The notes under the pieces were generated by a model. The model was given only the letters and a program-made list of their open reading frames with translations. It did not search any database and had not been told where the DNA came from. A stretch of DNA of 64,000 bases, from contig OZ244829.1 in the NCBI GenBank assembly GCA_965220415.1, positions 2,790,001 to 2,854,000 of the forward strand, in the 5' to 3' direction. Shown piece after piece: positions 25,114 to 34,355 of this stretch. Each line of letters begins with the position of its first letter. The first letter of the stretch is position 1. The stretch is from JAJDTR01 sp965220415 (lineage in GTDB: Bacteria > Poribacteria > WGA-4E > JAJDTR01). Made by a program: the position numbers and the translations under genes.

Positions 25114-27015
25114 TTAGAATTGATTTGCGACAAAGACCAAATCAATCACATTCACTACTCCATCCCCATTCACATCCCCCTCCAAATTATCCGTCCCGAA
25201 CCCCCGCGCCACCAGCGTCAAATCCAAGATATTCACAATCCCGTCTCCGTTCACGTCCGCCGGATTCACCGGCGTCACCCGCAGATAAATCTCGCCGTCA
25301 AGGTTGGGGAGCGTGTGCTCCGTCCCTACGTGGCTGCTCGCCACACCCTGCACCTCCTCCGGCAGCGTAATCACCTTCGGCTCGCCGCTGTGGTTGTGCA
25401 CCGCCCACCCGTTCGTGTATTCACGGATGTAAAGACCTAGAATATTTTCGTCATAGAGTTGCGATTTTGGCCCTACCGGCTTGCCCAAATCTGCGTCCCA
25501 AAAGTCGTACCAGTTGTGGTGGTTACTTATGAATTTGCTAAAAAGAAAATAGCCGTCTGAATAAGTCAGGCTCATTGTCGTGATAGCTCGCATCCACCGA
25601 AGATTCGCTGGACTATCAAGTGGTTCGGTCGGGATTGCGTGACCTTTAAGAGCGTTAGTGCGAGGTTCTCGTGTGTTGGATTCTAACCACCTCAGCGATT
25701 CCTCCGCTCTACCTAACCAGTATACAGCTTCATCCTCGGTCAGGTCGCCGGGCACGGGTGTCTCCATCCAGCTTCCGTTCATGTGCATGTGTGAACTTGG
25801 CAATGAATGTACATTGGTGTTCCCCATTATTATAAAATTGGGGCGAACGGCTTGGCGAATACGTCTAAGAATGTTTTGCCGGGCGTGGGTCTGCGCTTCT
25901 ATCGATACGTAGTTTTCAAGGACGTCGCGGCCATCGCGCCAATAGTCAAAAAATATGCCATCGTATAGACCGCACTTCGACACGGCCACAGCTTGCTGCA
26001 CAATTCTGTCCTGCACCTCGGGCTGCGTAAAATCGACTAAATAAGCGCCGGGCCATTTACTGACGCGTTCACCGTTGGCGTCCCGTATCCAATAGGGCCA
26101 ATCCTCCGGGGCTTCGTGATCCCAGTACTCACGCATTCTGATATCAACGAGAAATATCATATTGGGATTGATTGCATGGAATTCGTCGCGCCTGAGTATC
26201 GCCTCATCTAGGCTGCCCCTAATCTTAAACCCATGAGATGTCCCATCCAAATCTAAACCAAATTGTGGAACGCTAAACCACAAATCATGACTTGCCAAGT
26301 TCGCAATGTCTGATGAATCAGGACGATTTAACGTGCGAATCCAACCGGGACCGCCCCACGCAGCGATTAGGGATGGGTACGTTCGATTGTTCACCCGTGG
26401 CTCTAGCGGTAGTGACGGCAGAACGCACGTTTCATCGTATTTATAGTCCCGTAAAGACAATTCATCGAGTGGGGAATGGTCGCCAATTTTATTGTCCATG
26501 AGGTTCAGCACTTCTAACCGTGTCAAATTAGCAAGTGGACGAACATCGCCAATGTCGTTGAATCTAAGTAGTAACTCGATGAGATTCGTCAATCCAGCGA
26601 GTGCACTGATGTCGTCAATGCGATTATAACTGAGATCAAGATATCTCAACTCAGTTAGATTCGTAAGTGGGCTGATATCGGTTATTTCGCAGTGCCACGC
26701 GAAAAGCCAGCGCAACTTGGTTAAGTTAGCCGCGGGTGTGAGGTCGGAAATCGGATTTCGGGCTAACTCGAGATATTCGAGGTTTGTTGCGAACTCTAAG
26801 CCAGTAAGGTCGGTTATTCCGCGGTTACGCGCGTCAATTCTTACGACGTAAAGCATGGCAGCCCGGTTGATGGGAAGGTGCTCGGGGCGTTGAAGGGATT
26901 CGTGGATGGCGGCGCGGAGGTTGGGGTCGGGAATATCGACAACCTGCGCAAACGCAACGCTGCCCAAAACCAAATAGAGCCAAAGATATAGTGCTATTTT
27001 CTGTCCGAAATTCAT
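25114..27015 (-). CDS. Exported LRR + glycosidase-like (GHL15-type) + dockerin-like protein, copy 1
   Basis: 633 residues from the ATG at 27015 (GGGAGGAATCA upstream). The signal peptide ends at GSVAFAQ. The next ~180 residues are about six leucine-rich repeats of the L-x-x-L-x-x-N-x-I-x-D-I-x-x-L type. The middle contains YIIR-like barrel sequence with VSKWPGAYLVDFTQPEVQDR and AVSKCGLYDGIFFDYWRDG, resembling the hypothetical glycosyl hydrolase family GHL15; the acidic FFDYW motif is the likely active-site strand. Two dockerin-type loops (DVNGDGIVNILDL, DVNGDGVVNVIDL) end the protein. It is probably surface-bound and acts on polysaccharide. Family naming is from memory. Confidence 0.78.
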   Translation of the reverse strand: MNFGQKIALYLWLYLVLGSVAFAQVVDIPDPNLRAAIHESLQRPEHLPINRAAMLYVVRIDARNRGITDLTGLEFATNLEYLELARNPISDLTPAANLTKLRWLFAWHCEITDISPLTNLTELRYLDLSYNRIDDISALAGLTNLIELLLRFNDIGDVRPLANLTRLEVLNLMDNKIGDHSPLDELSLRDYKYDETCVLPSLPLEPRVNNRTYPSLIAAWGGPGWIRTLNRPDSSDIANLASHDLWFSVPQFGLDLDGTSHGFKIRGSLDEAILRRDEFHAINPNMIFLVDIRMREYWDHEAPEDWPYWIRDANGERVSKWPGAYLVDFTQPEVQDRIVQQAVAVSKCGLYDGIFFDYWRDGRDVLENYVSIEAQTHARQNILRRIRQAVRPNFIIMGNTNVHSLPSSHMHMNGSWMETPVPGDLTEDEAVYWLGRAEESLRWLESNTREPRTNALKGHAIPTEPLDSPANLRWMRAITTMSLTYSDGYFLFSKFISNHHNWYDFWDADLGKPVGPKSQLYDENILGLYIREYTNGWAVHNHSGEPKVITLPEEVQGVASSHVGTEHTLPNLDGEIYLRVTPVNPADVNGDGIVNILDLTLVARGFGTDNLEGDVNGDGVVNVIDLVFVANQF

Positions 27016-27103
27016 TGATTCCTCCCTTTGACTTGAAACCAATCTTGATGACCAATCAAGATGGAATCCCGTTCTATCCCTTCACTGAATTCTAATCCGC
27101 GAT

Positions 27104-28873
27104 TCAGAATTGATTCGCCACAAACACCAAATCAATCACATTCACAACCCCATCTCCATTCACATCCCCCTCCAACCTATCCGTCCCTAAATCTCGGGCA
27201 ATAATCGTCAAATCTAGAATATTCACCACACCGTCCCCATTGACATCCGCCGGATTCTTCGGTTTCACCCGCAAATACATCTCCCCGTCAAGGTTTGCCA
27301 GCGCGTGCTCCGTGCCGGCTAATCCGCTCGCAACCCCCTGCACCTCCTCCGGCAGCGTGATGACTTGGTGATCGCCGCTGTGGTTGTAGACAGCCCAGCC
27401 GTTCGTGTATTCCCGGATGTAAAGCCCTTCTATCTCTTGATACAGTTGCCGCTTCCCCCCTACCGGCCTTCCTAAATCCGCATCCCAGAAATCGTACCAG
27501 TAATGATGATGTCCCCCGCGTCCGTCCACAAATAGTACATATCCGTCCGAATGAGTAAGGCTCATCGTCGTAAATACACGCATCCAGCGAAGATTTCGTC
27601 GACTATCTGGCGGCTCGTCCGGGAATCCCCATCCTTCTAGCGCGTTGATTCGTGGTTCCCTGAGATTAGCTTCTAGCCACGACAGCGTAGCTTCGACTTC
27701 AACTAAACCATTTTCCACTTGTACTCTTCCGCCCTCCCTATCGTCAATCGATGGCGATAGCGTTTCCATAAATCCGCCGTTTAGATAGTCTGCCGAACGT
27801 GGAATTGTGTGACGATTCACGTTACCGAGAATGAGAAATTCTGGGCGCGTATTAGCGCGTATGGCGCGCACAATATTGAGCATCGGCCCAAACCAAGCAT
27901 CGGGTTCGCCTTCGATGTCGTCCCAGTGATCAAAGAAAAGGCCGTCGTACAGACCACACTTGGAAACGGCGATAGCTGCCTGAATGACGTCGCGCTCCCA
28001 ACCTGGCGTAATTGGCACGGTAATCTCAAAAAGACGTATAAAATAAGGATTTTTGGATAAAAGCTCTTCGCGTTCGCGCCGGGCAGCGGCAGTATTGCCA
28101 ACTATGGCGTTGCGCGAGCGGCTATAACGCATAATGTTGGCAGGACGAAACCACATATCATGATGCGTGATGTTATCTACCCACTGTAGTTCATCCCTAT
28201 TTACTATGCCTCCCCATGCAGCGAACACAGAGGGATAATTCCTGCCATCAATTCGTTCGCCTAGCGGCAGCGGTGACATATCGCACACTGCGTCGTAGAC
28301 CAATTCCTCAAATGGCTGTGCCAACAGGCTTGTGTAATTAATAGCAGGATTGTTGAGGATATGCAACGTGCTTAATTGCGGGCACCGAGCAAGTGGGTCA
28401 ACGTCGACAATCTGATTATGATCTAGATTCAGCCACTTTAATTCCGGGAGTGTGGCAAGTGGCTCAACGTCGACAATCTGATTCTCGCGCAAATCCACCC
28501 ATTCCAAACGGGGTAGATGAGATAAGGGGCCGAGGTTTCCAATTCGGCACTTAGCGGCATTCAATCCTTTGAGTTTTCGAAGTGAAGCAATCGGAGCGAG
28601 GTCTGATATAGGATTTCCCCAAATGCTTAAATGCTCCAAGGACTGCGCGAATTCTAGTCCACTCAGATTTGTCACGCCACGCTCGTATGCATTCAGCCGG
28701 GTCAGACGCGTTAAGTCTGTGCGATCAAGAGGCAGGTCTGTTGCTACGTTAAGTGCTTCGTGTACCGCCATACGAAGATTCGAGTCGGGAATGTGGACAA
28801 CCTCCGCAAACGCAACGCTGCCCAAAACGATAGTGAGCAAAAGACTCAGTGTGATTTTCTGTCGAAAATTCAT
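27104..28873 (-). CDS. Exported LRR + glycosidase-like + dockerin-like protein, copy 2
   Basis: 589 residues from the ATG at 28873 (GGAGGGGAAATTT upstream); an upstream start would add seven unlikely residues. It shares signal peptide, leucine-rich repeats, barrel motif (AVSKCGLYDGLFFDHWDD) and dockerin loops with the gene 88 bp downstream. It is shorter in the barrel: the WPGAYLVDF segment is missing although the FFDHW strand is kept. The two C-terminal ~150 residues are nearly identical, and the LRR parts have diverged, suggesting different ligands for a common catalytic and anchoring part. Confidence 0.78.
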   Translation of the reverse strand: MNFRQKITLSLLLTIVLGSVAFAEVVHIPDSNLRMAVHEALNVATDLPLDRTDLTRLTRLNAYERGVTNLSGLEFAQSLEHLSIWGNPISDLAPIASLRKLKGLNAAKCRIGNLGPLSHLPRLEWVDLRENQIVDVEPLATLPELKWLNLDHNQIVDVDPLARCPQLSTLHILNNPAINYTSLLAQPFEELVYDAVCDMSPLPLGERIDGRNYPSVFAAWGGIVNRDELQWVDNITHHDMWFRPANIMRYSRSRNAIVGNTAAARREREELLSKNPYFIRLFEITVPITPGWERDVIQAAIAVSKCGLYDGLFFDHWDDIEGEPDAWFGPMLNIVRAIRANTRPEFLILGNVNRHTIPRSADYLNGGFMETLSPSIDDREGGRVQVENGLVEVEATLSWLEANLREPRINALEGWGFPDEPPDSRRNLRWMRVFTTMSLTHSDGYVLFVDGRGGHHHYWYDFWDADLGRPVGGKRQLYQEIEGLYIREYTNGWAVYNHSGDHQVITLPEEVQGVASGLAGTEHALANLDGEMYLRVKPKNPADVNGDGVVNILDLTIIARDLGTDRLEGDVNGDGVVNVIDLVFVANQF

Positions 28874-28949
28874 AAATTTCCCCTCCAAATCCACGGAATC
28901 CTTTGATTCGTACCCTTGACCTCTCGTTGTCCACTCGGTTGATCGATAG

Positions 28950-29150
28950 AGATCCCCTTGCCCCGAATTTTTGACGAGTAGTTGTAGGGTACAATCAGAC
29001 GAATGGATATCGACTGATCAAGTGAGTGAACAACAAACGATCAACTGACTGGTCAGGGAAGGCGATAGTAAATCTTGATAGCTAATCCCGATAGAGATTC
29101 CCTAGCACTGTCTTTTCACTGACCACTGGTCACTAGCCACTGACCACTGC
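28950..29150. repeat. R1 fragments and R8 repeat downstream of E2
   Basis: Several inverted R1 pieces (GATCAAGTGAG, GATCAACTGACTGG, CGATAGAGATT) and an R8 repeat (CACTGACCACTGGTCACTAG...) at 29117-29150, ending a few bases from the E2 stop codon. Confidence 0.55.
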
Positions 29151-29159
29151 ATCTCACCC

Positions 29160-30533
29160 TCATGGCAACAACCCGTCCGGCGCTTCGATCAGCCCCTTCA
29201 ACTCCCCGAGGAACCGAGCACACGGCGCGCCGTCAATCGCCCGATGGTCAAAGGTGAGAACCAACGTCCCGATATCCCGCGCCACAATCGACTCTCCCGC
29301 GAACACGGCAACCCGCCGCACGCGCCCCACACCGAGAATCGCGCACTGCGGCGGATTGAGCACCGGCGTGAACCAGTCCACGCCAAGCCCGCCGAGGTTG
29401 GTGACGGTGAACGTGCCGTCCGCATAATCGTCAACTCGCAGCTTCCCCTCGCGCGCACGCTCCGCAAGCGACCGCACCTGCGTTGCAATCTCCACGATGC
29501 CGAGTGCGTCGGCGCCTCGGATAACCGGCACCACCAAGCCGTCCGGGATGTCGACCGCGACGCCCAAGTTGACATCACGATACTGGTGCACCGCCCCGTC
29601 AATCAGCGCCGCGTTGAGCCGGGGATGCGCTTTCAACGCCTCGGCGGTGGCTTTCAGCACAAAGTCGTTGATTGTTGGAGCCACGCCGTGGGTTTGGCGC
29701 CATGCCTCTTCGTTCACCCCGCGAAGGTTTAGGATGGCGCTGAAATCGACTTCGATGCCCTCCGTAACGTGCGGCGCTTGCGACCAAATCGTGCCGAGCC
29801 GTTCTGCGGTCGTGCGGCGGATGCCGCTAAGCGGAGTGACTTCAACCTCTGATGTTGGTTTCTCGTCAGCCGGTTTTTCCGGACGCGCCGCGCCGGTGTC
29901 GATAGCGCGTTGCACATCCTCCTTGGTCACCCGTCCGCCAGGACCCGTGCCAGCGAGCGATTCGGCATCTATATTGTGCCGTTCCGCGAGCCGCTGTGCC
30001 ACCGGCGTCACACGCGACCCCGAAGGTTTATCTGCCATCGAACTTCTGGATTGCTCCACGGTGCTGGCTGGAGTCTCTTGTGCAGCCTTTGCCGGCGCCG
30101 CCCCGCCCGAGTCGATGGCGCGCTGTACATCCTCCTTCGTCACCCGTCCGCCCGGTCCAGTGCCGGCGAGCGCCTCGGCGTCTATATTGTGCCGTTGCGC
30201 GAGTCGCAGCGCCACCGGAGTCGCACGCGACTCCGCAGGCTGAGCGGCGGCTGGGGTTTTGGGGGCAGCCGCGGGGGCGTCCGGCACCGCCTCGCCCTCC
30301 TCGCCAATCCACGCCAAGGTTTCGCCGACATCGTACTCGCCATCGGCTTGGCCCACGATGCGCAGCAGCACGCCGCTCACCGGCGACTCCACCTCGACGA
30401 CAGTTTTGTCTGTCTCAATCGAAACCAGGGGTTGCCCCTCTTCAATTCTGCTCCCTTCGGCGATGTGCCACTCGACGACGCGGCCCGTTTCCATGGTGTG
30501 ACCAAACGCCGCTAGACGGAACTGTACTGCCAT
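29160..30533 (-). CDS. pdhC: Dihydrolipoamide acyltransferase (E2) with two subunit-binding domains
   Basis: 457 residues; transfers acyl groups from E1 to CoA through a lipoyl arm. The lipoyl domain is residues 1-80, with the modified Lys at 43 in IETDKTVVEV. Two peripheral-subunit-binding domains follow at about 103-140 and 173-211; both read (A/V)TPVA-x-RLA-x-RHNIDAE-x-LAGTGPGGRVTKEDVQRAID, a near-exact duplication. The catalytic domain runs from about 235, with the active-site HRAIDG at 430-435. One lipoyl and one binding domain is usual. It is last in an E1alpha-E1beta-E2 operon, 49 bp after E1beta, with an AAAGGAG site. No E3 gene is in the window. Acetoin or branched-chain substrate remains possible. 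Confidence 0.93.
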   Translation of the reverse strand: MAVQFRLAAFGHTMETGRVVEWHIAEGSRIEEGQPLVSIETDKTVVEVESPVSGVLLRIVGQADGEYDVGETLAWIGEEGEAVPDAPAAAPKTPAAAQPAESRATPVALRLAQRHNIDAEALAGTGPGGRVTKEDVQRAIDSGGAAPAKAAQETPASTVEQSRSSMADKPSGSRVTPVAQRLAERHNIDAESLAGTGPGGRVTKEDVQRAIDTGAARPEKPADEKPTSEVEVTPLSGIRRTTAERLGTIWSQAPHVTEGIEVDFSAILNLRGVNEEAWRQTHGVAPTINDFVLKATAEALKAHPRLNAALIDGAVHQYRDVNLGVAVDIPDGLVVPVIRGADALGIVEIATQVRSLAERAREGKLRVDDYADGTFTVTNLGGLGVDWFTPVLNPPQCAILGVGRVRRVAVFAGESIVARDIGTLVLTFDHRAIDGAPCARFLGELKGLIEAPDGLLP

Positions 30534-30582
30534 GACTTCTCCTTTCCTGCGATGCGCATAGATGCGATGTCGGAAAATCCTC

Positions 30583-31554
30583 CTACGCCATTACACGGTT
30601 GACCGCCTCGGTGATATTGGGAACTTCGGGCACCACGTGCTTCACGAGCTCCGAGCTAAACGGCATCGGCACATGCGGACTGCCGATTCGCGTGACCGGC
30701 GCCTTGAGCGACGCAAAGCAATTCTCGCCAATCATCGCCGCAATCTCGGAAACCGCCCCGGCAAAACTGGAGTCCTCGCCACACACCACGGCATGACCCG
30801 TCCGATTCACCGACTCGCAGATGGTTTCGGTATCCAGCGGCGACAGCGATCTCACATCGACGACCTCGACATCGTAGCCGTCATCCTCCAGCAACACCGC
30901 CGCTTCCAACGACTTCTGCACCATGGGTCCTATGGCGACGATGGTCGCGTCTTCGCCCTCACGGCTGATATCCGCTTTGCCGATGGGCACGGTATGTTCC
31001 CCGTCCGGCACCTCCCCCCTGGACGTATAGATACGCTTGTACTCGAAAAACAGCACCGGGTCCGGGCTGCGTACCGCGGATTTGAGCAATCCTTTGGCGT
31101 CGCTCGGCGTTGATGGCACAACCACCTGCAAGCCGGGCACGTGCATAAACCACGATTCCATAATCTGCGAGTGCTGCGCCGCCAGCAATCGACCGACGCC
31201 GCACGGAAGTCGGATAACCATCGGAACGCTGGCTTGACCTCCGGTCATGTAGCGCATCTTCGCCGCTTGGTTAACCACTTCGTCCATGGCGCACGTCACA
31301 AAGTCCATGTACATAATCTCGACGACCGGACTCATTCCCGCCATGGCGGCGCCGACCCCCAATCCGACGATACCTGCCTCGGCAATCGGCGTCTCGAAGA
31401 TGCGTTCCGGGAAGCGTTCCGCGATCCCGTCCGTCACCTTGTAGGGTCCGCCGTGCGTAATGACATCTTCCCCCATGACGAACACGGATTCGTCACGCTC
31501 CATCTCCTCGTGCAGCGCCTCGCACAGCGCCCTGCTAAACGTCAACGTCTTCAT
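30583..31554 (-). CDS. pdhB: 2-oxoacid (pyruvate) dehydrogenase E1 beta subunit
   Basis: 323 residues, normal for the family. It pairs with E1alpha to make the thiamine-diphosphate-dependent decarboxylase. Landmarks are FVMGEDVITHGGPYKVTDG (the Glu that activates the cofactor), RIFETPIAEAGIVGLGVGAA, MYMDFVTCAMDEVVNQAAKMRYMTGG and PGLQVVVPSTPSDAKGLLKSA. Its ATG at 31554 overlaps the TAA of E1alpha by one base. Cytosolic. Sequence alone does not separate pyruvate from acetoin or branched-chain 2-oxoacids. Confidence 0.93.
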   Translation of the reverse strand: MKTLTFSRALCEALHEEMERDESVFVMGEDVITHGGPYKVTDGIAERFPERIFETPIAEAGIVGLGVGAAMAGMSPVVEIMYMDFVTCAMDEVVNQAAKMRYMTGGQASVPMVIRLPCGVGRLLAAQHSQIMESWFMHVPGLQVVVPSTPSDAKGLLKSAVRSPDPVLFFEYKRIYTSRGEVPDGEHTVPIGKADISREGEDATIVAIGPMVQKSLEAAVLLEDDGYDVEVVDVRSLSPLDTETICESVNRTGHAVVCGEDSSFAGAVSEIAAMIGENCFASLKAPVTRIGSPHVPMPFSSELVKHVVPEVPNITEAVNRVMA

Positions 31555-32534
31555 TATGCCACCTCCTGCTCGGGAGCGAGCACGTCCGTGGTAACGTTGG
31601 CAACCGTCGGGTACGGACTCTCCTCGGCAAACTTCACCGCGTTCGCAATTTCGTCTTTGACCTCTTCCTGAATCGCTGCGTCCTCGTCATCGGACATCCA
31701 GCCCTTGTGGCTCATCACCGTGCGGAAAAGCGTAATCGGGTCGCGCTCCGTCTTCCACGAATCAACCTCATCGCTGGAACGGTACTGCTCCTCGTCGCCC
31801 AAGCTGTGCCCGTGGAAGCGATAGGTTTTCGCTTCGACCAACGTGGGACCGCCCCCGTTGCGGGCGCGTTCGACCGCCTGACCAACCACCTCGTAGACCT
31901 CGACGATGTCCTGCCCGTCAATGGATACGCCGGGAATGGCATACGACCCCGCCATATCTGCGACCGAATCGAGAACAGCCACGTTTGACCGTGGTACCCA
32001 CTGCTGATACTGGTTATTCTCGCAGACGTAAATCACCGGCAGCTTCCACAACGCGCCGAACCCGATACCCTCGTGGAAGGTGCCACGCGCGGCGGCGCCG
32101 TCCCCGAAGAAACAGACCGACACCTGATCGGTTCCGCGCATCTTGCTGGCGAGCGCCGCGCCGGTGGCGGGCCCAATACCCGCGCCCACGATGCCGTTGG
32201 CGCCTAGCATGTTGAGCGAGAAATCGGCGATGTGCATCGAACCGCCCTTTCCGGCGCAGGTGCCCGTGGATTTGCCGAACAACTCCGCCATCATCTCGTT
32301 CGGCTTGGCGCCCTTGGCGATGCAGTGCCCGTGACTGCGGTGCGTGCCCAACACATAATCGTCATCCCGCAAATTGCCGCAAACACCGACCGCGACCGCC
32401 TCCTCGCCGCAATACATGTGGAGTGCTCCTACCACGCTGCCGAGACTCGTCTGGCGATGCGCCTCCTCCTCGAAAAGGCGAATGCGCCACATATCTTTGT
32501 ACATCTTCTTGCACAACTCAGGTGACAGTGCCAT
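31554..32534 (-). CDS. pdhA: 2-oxoacid (pyruvate) dehydrogenase E1 alpha subunit
   Basis: 326 residues. The thiamine diphosphate motif is intact: GDG at 144-146 and NN at 173-174 in CFFGDGAAARGTFHEG...CENNQY. THRSHGHCIAKG and the phosphorylation-loop-like YRFHGHSLGDEEQYR are typical of E1alpha. First gene of the three-gene operon, with AAGGAG eight bases before the ATG. The length fits bacterial PDH/AcoA proteins. Confidence 0.93.
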   Translation of the reverse strand: MALSPELCKKMYKDMWRIRLFEEEAHRQTSLGSVVGALHMYCGEEAVAVGVCGNLRDDDYVLGTHRSHGHCIAKGAKPNEMMAELFGKSTGTCAGKGGSMHIADFSLNMLGANGIVGAGIGPATGAALASKMRGTDQVSVCFFGDGAAARGTFHEGIGFGALWKLPVIYVCENNQYQQWVPRSNVAVLDSVADMAGSYAIPGVSIDGQDIVEVYEVVGQAVERARNGGGPTLVEAKTYRFHGHSLGDEEQYRSSDEVDSWKTERDPITLFRTVMSHKGWMSDDEDAAIQEEVKDEIANAVKFAEESPYPTVANVTTDVLAPEQEVA

Positions 32535-33012
32535 AAATCAATCTCCTTGGAGTTGATAGTTGAATACGTCGTGAAATATCGTTTTGAAAGTCGCCGCGAA
32601 GAATCCAATTTCTTTGTAAATCACTTGTACCATTTTACGCAGTAGGCACTGTTCGGTCAAGGACAATCTCTGTATTGCTGTAGAAGCGATCAAACGAATG
32701 AACAATGACTGCGACAACCTTATGTAGGGTGGGATCAAGCGACTGAATAAGGAGCGCGATAGAGATCCCCTGCCCACCAGCCTTTTTCAATCCGAACGGA
32801 AACAGAGAACCCCTTGCCCTGCGTGCTTTCCCGTAGGGGCGAGGTTCCCTCGTCCCCCTCACAATCACACGTGCAACGCCGTATCAACCGACTGCATATC
32901 GCGCGCGAAAGTAAATCCAGCGCCATAGCGATCTTTCTTGTCCCGCATCGGAGGGGCTCAATCGACCTTAATAATGCACTGCAAATATATAGAAATGGTA
33001 TAATATTTCCAC
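32535..33012. repeat. Divergent intergenic region with composite R1 palindrome
   Basis: At 32723-32787 an inverted R1 (GATCAAGCGACTG...CGATAGAGATC) sits inside GTAGGGTGGG...CCCACCAGCC, the same nested structure as at 6766-6831. A GTAGGGGCGAGGTTCCCTCG palindrome is at about 32834-32856. The region also must hold the promoters of the E1 operon and of the kinase gene at 33013. No gene. Confidence 0.55.
32999..33004 (+). promoter_or_regulatory. Candidate -10 box for a leaderless transcript
   Basis: TATAAT lies eight bases before the ATG at 33013, and there is no ribosome site. A start about seven bases downstream of the box would place +1 at or next to the ATG. No good -35 match is seen. Confidence 0.35.
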
Positions 33013-34020
33013 ATGAATGATCTAGAACTCACTCATCTACTCGGTAAAGCCTTCGGGAAAACGGTAGAAATCCTTAATGTGGAAATTCTGCCCCGCGGCA
33101 ACAGTGGCTTATTCAAAGCCCGAATCACCGGCAGCGCAAATCGCCGACGCTTCTCAGCCGTGGTAAAGGCTCGACAGGACACAGCGGTTCATGGAGCGTT
33201 GTGGTACGCCAAGGACAGCCGAATCGCTGACCGTGAATACCACGTATACGAACTGTTGGAGCATCTCCGGGTGCCGCATGCGCGGATCCTAGCGCGATAT
33301 TATGACGCGCCGGCGAGGTGGGCGCTCCTTATGGAAGATCTCTGCGAACGGTACGTGATGCTCGCCGACGATTACCGATTCAGCACGGTAGAGCAAGAGA
33401 CTATCGCTAGCACCTATGCCACGATCCATAACGCTAGCCGTTCGGCGCCGCAATTGATGGTTGTGGCGGAAGATTTTTTGGCTCCTGAGGAAGGCTCACA
33501 GGTGCATGCTGGGTCTATCGAAAAAATGTGGGAGGTTTTAAGAGAGGCGCAAATCGGAGGGCATCGGCTCTCGCGGCAGGACTTCTTGAATGCGTGTTCC
33601 GTTCTCTTTGAAGGTCGTGAGCGGTGGAAAGGGGAGTCACGGGTACTCGTCTATAATGATTTTCACCCAAGCAACGTTGCTTTGCCGAAGTTGGAACAGG
33701 AGTACGCGGTTCTGTTTGATTGGGAACTTGCCGGGATAGGTTTCCCCCAATTTGATTTGCAGAACTTTTGGACAGATCGCGATGTCGACAGAGAACGGAT
33801 CCTGAGCGTCTATCTCGACCACTCGAAAGGAATCGATTTCGACCGTTTCATGTCCGTCATGCCTTATGCGGAACTCTGCCGGCAGTTCTACACGCTTTGG
33901 CTGCTGTATCTCAAACTGGAGGCAGACCCCGGCGGCAAGCTACCGTCGTGGTTGAGATTGCATTCGGAGCGGCTGTTCAGTGGTGAACTGGCTAGGTTAG
34001 CAGGGGAAGTCTTGTTGTAA
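33013..34020 (+). CDS. APH/choline-kinase-fold phosphotransferase
   Basis: 335 residues of the aminoglycoside phosphotransferase superfamily. Visible landmarks are an N-lobe LPRGNSGLFKARI...FSAVVKA, hinge residues WALLMEDLCE, the catalytic-loop equivalent VYNDFHPSNVAL and the metal-binding LFDWELAGIGFPQFDLQNFW. It likely phosphorylates a small hydroxyl compound; the ecdysteroid-kinase-like and choline-kinase-like branches are closer in style than true drug-resistance enzymes. Alone between divergent and unrelated genes. It lacks a Shine-Dalgarno, with TATAAT just upstream. Confidence 0.85.
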   Translation: MNDLELTHLLGKAFGKTVEILNVEILPRGNSGLFKARITGSANRRRFSAVVKARQDTAVHGALWYAKDSRIADREYHVYELLEHLRVPHARILARYYDAPARWALLMEDLCERYVMLADDYRFSTVEQETIASTYATIHNASRSAPQLMVVAEDFLAPEEGSQVHAGSIEKMWEVLREAQIGGHRLSRQDFLNACSVLFEGRERWKGESRVLVYNDFHPSNVALPKLEQEYAVLFDWELAGIGFPQFDLQNFWTDRDVDRERILSVYLDHSKGIDFDRFMSVMPYAELCRQFYTLWLLYLKLEADPGGKLPSWLRLHSERLFSGELARLAGEVLL

Positions 34021-34355
34021 CATGCTAGTATCGCGCGGCAGAAGCCTTCTGCCATTCGGCAACAGGGCAATCGTCTATCGCCCATTTTCCCTCTTGCACA
34101 AAAAATGAACATTGGCGTTCACTTGTTGGATAGGAAAATATGAAACATCATTGCGTTTCCGTAACATATCGGAGAACAGTGCCGATGAAATTCGTGCGGT
34201 AGTGCTAATACAGGGCAGATTATAGACAAGGACAGCCTTGGTGCGTGATAGTTAGTGGCACACAACTTGCTTAAAGTAAAACCAATAGTCATTTATACAA
34301 TGCGGTGGGTTTGGACTTAACCAAGCTGTCACAAAGTAATAGAATGGAGAAAAAC
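34021..34355. other. Intergenic; nothing recognised
   Basis: No repeat of the main families and no convincing gene. GAATGGAGAAAAAC just before 34356 looks like the ribosome site of the decayed lipoprotein gene. Confidence 0.5.

Noticed and set aside
29497..30243. 248-codon plus-strand open frame opposite E2
   Set aside because: Antisense shadow; composition dominated by Ala, Ser, Pro and Arg and mirrored duplication from the two E2 binding domains.
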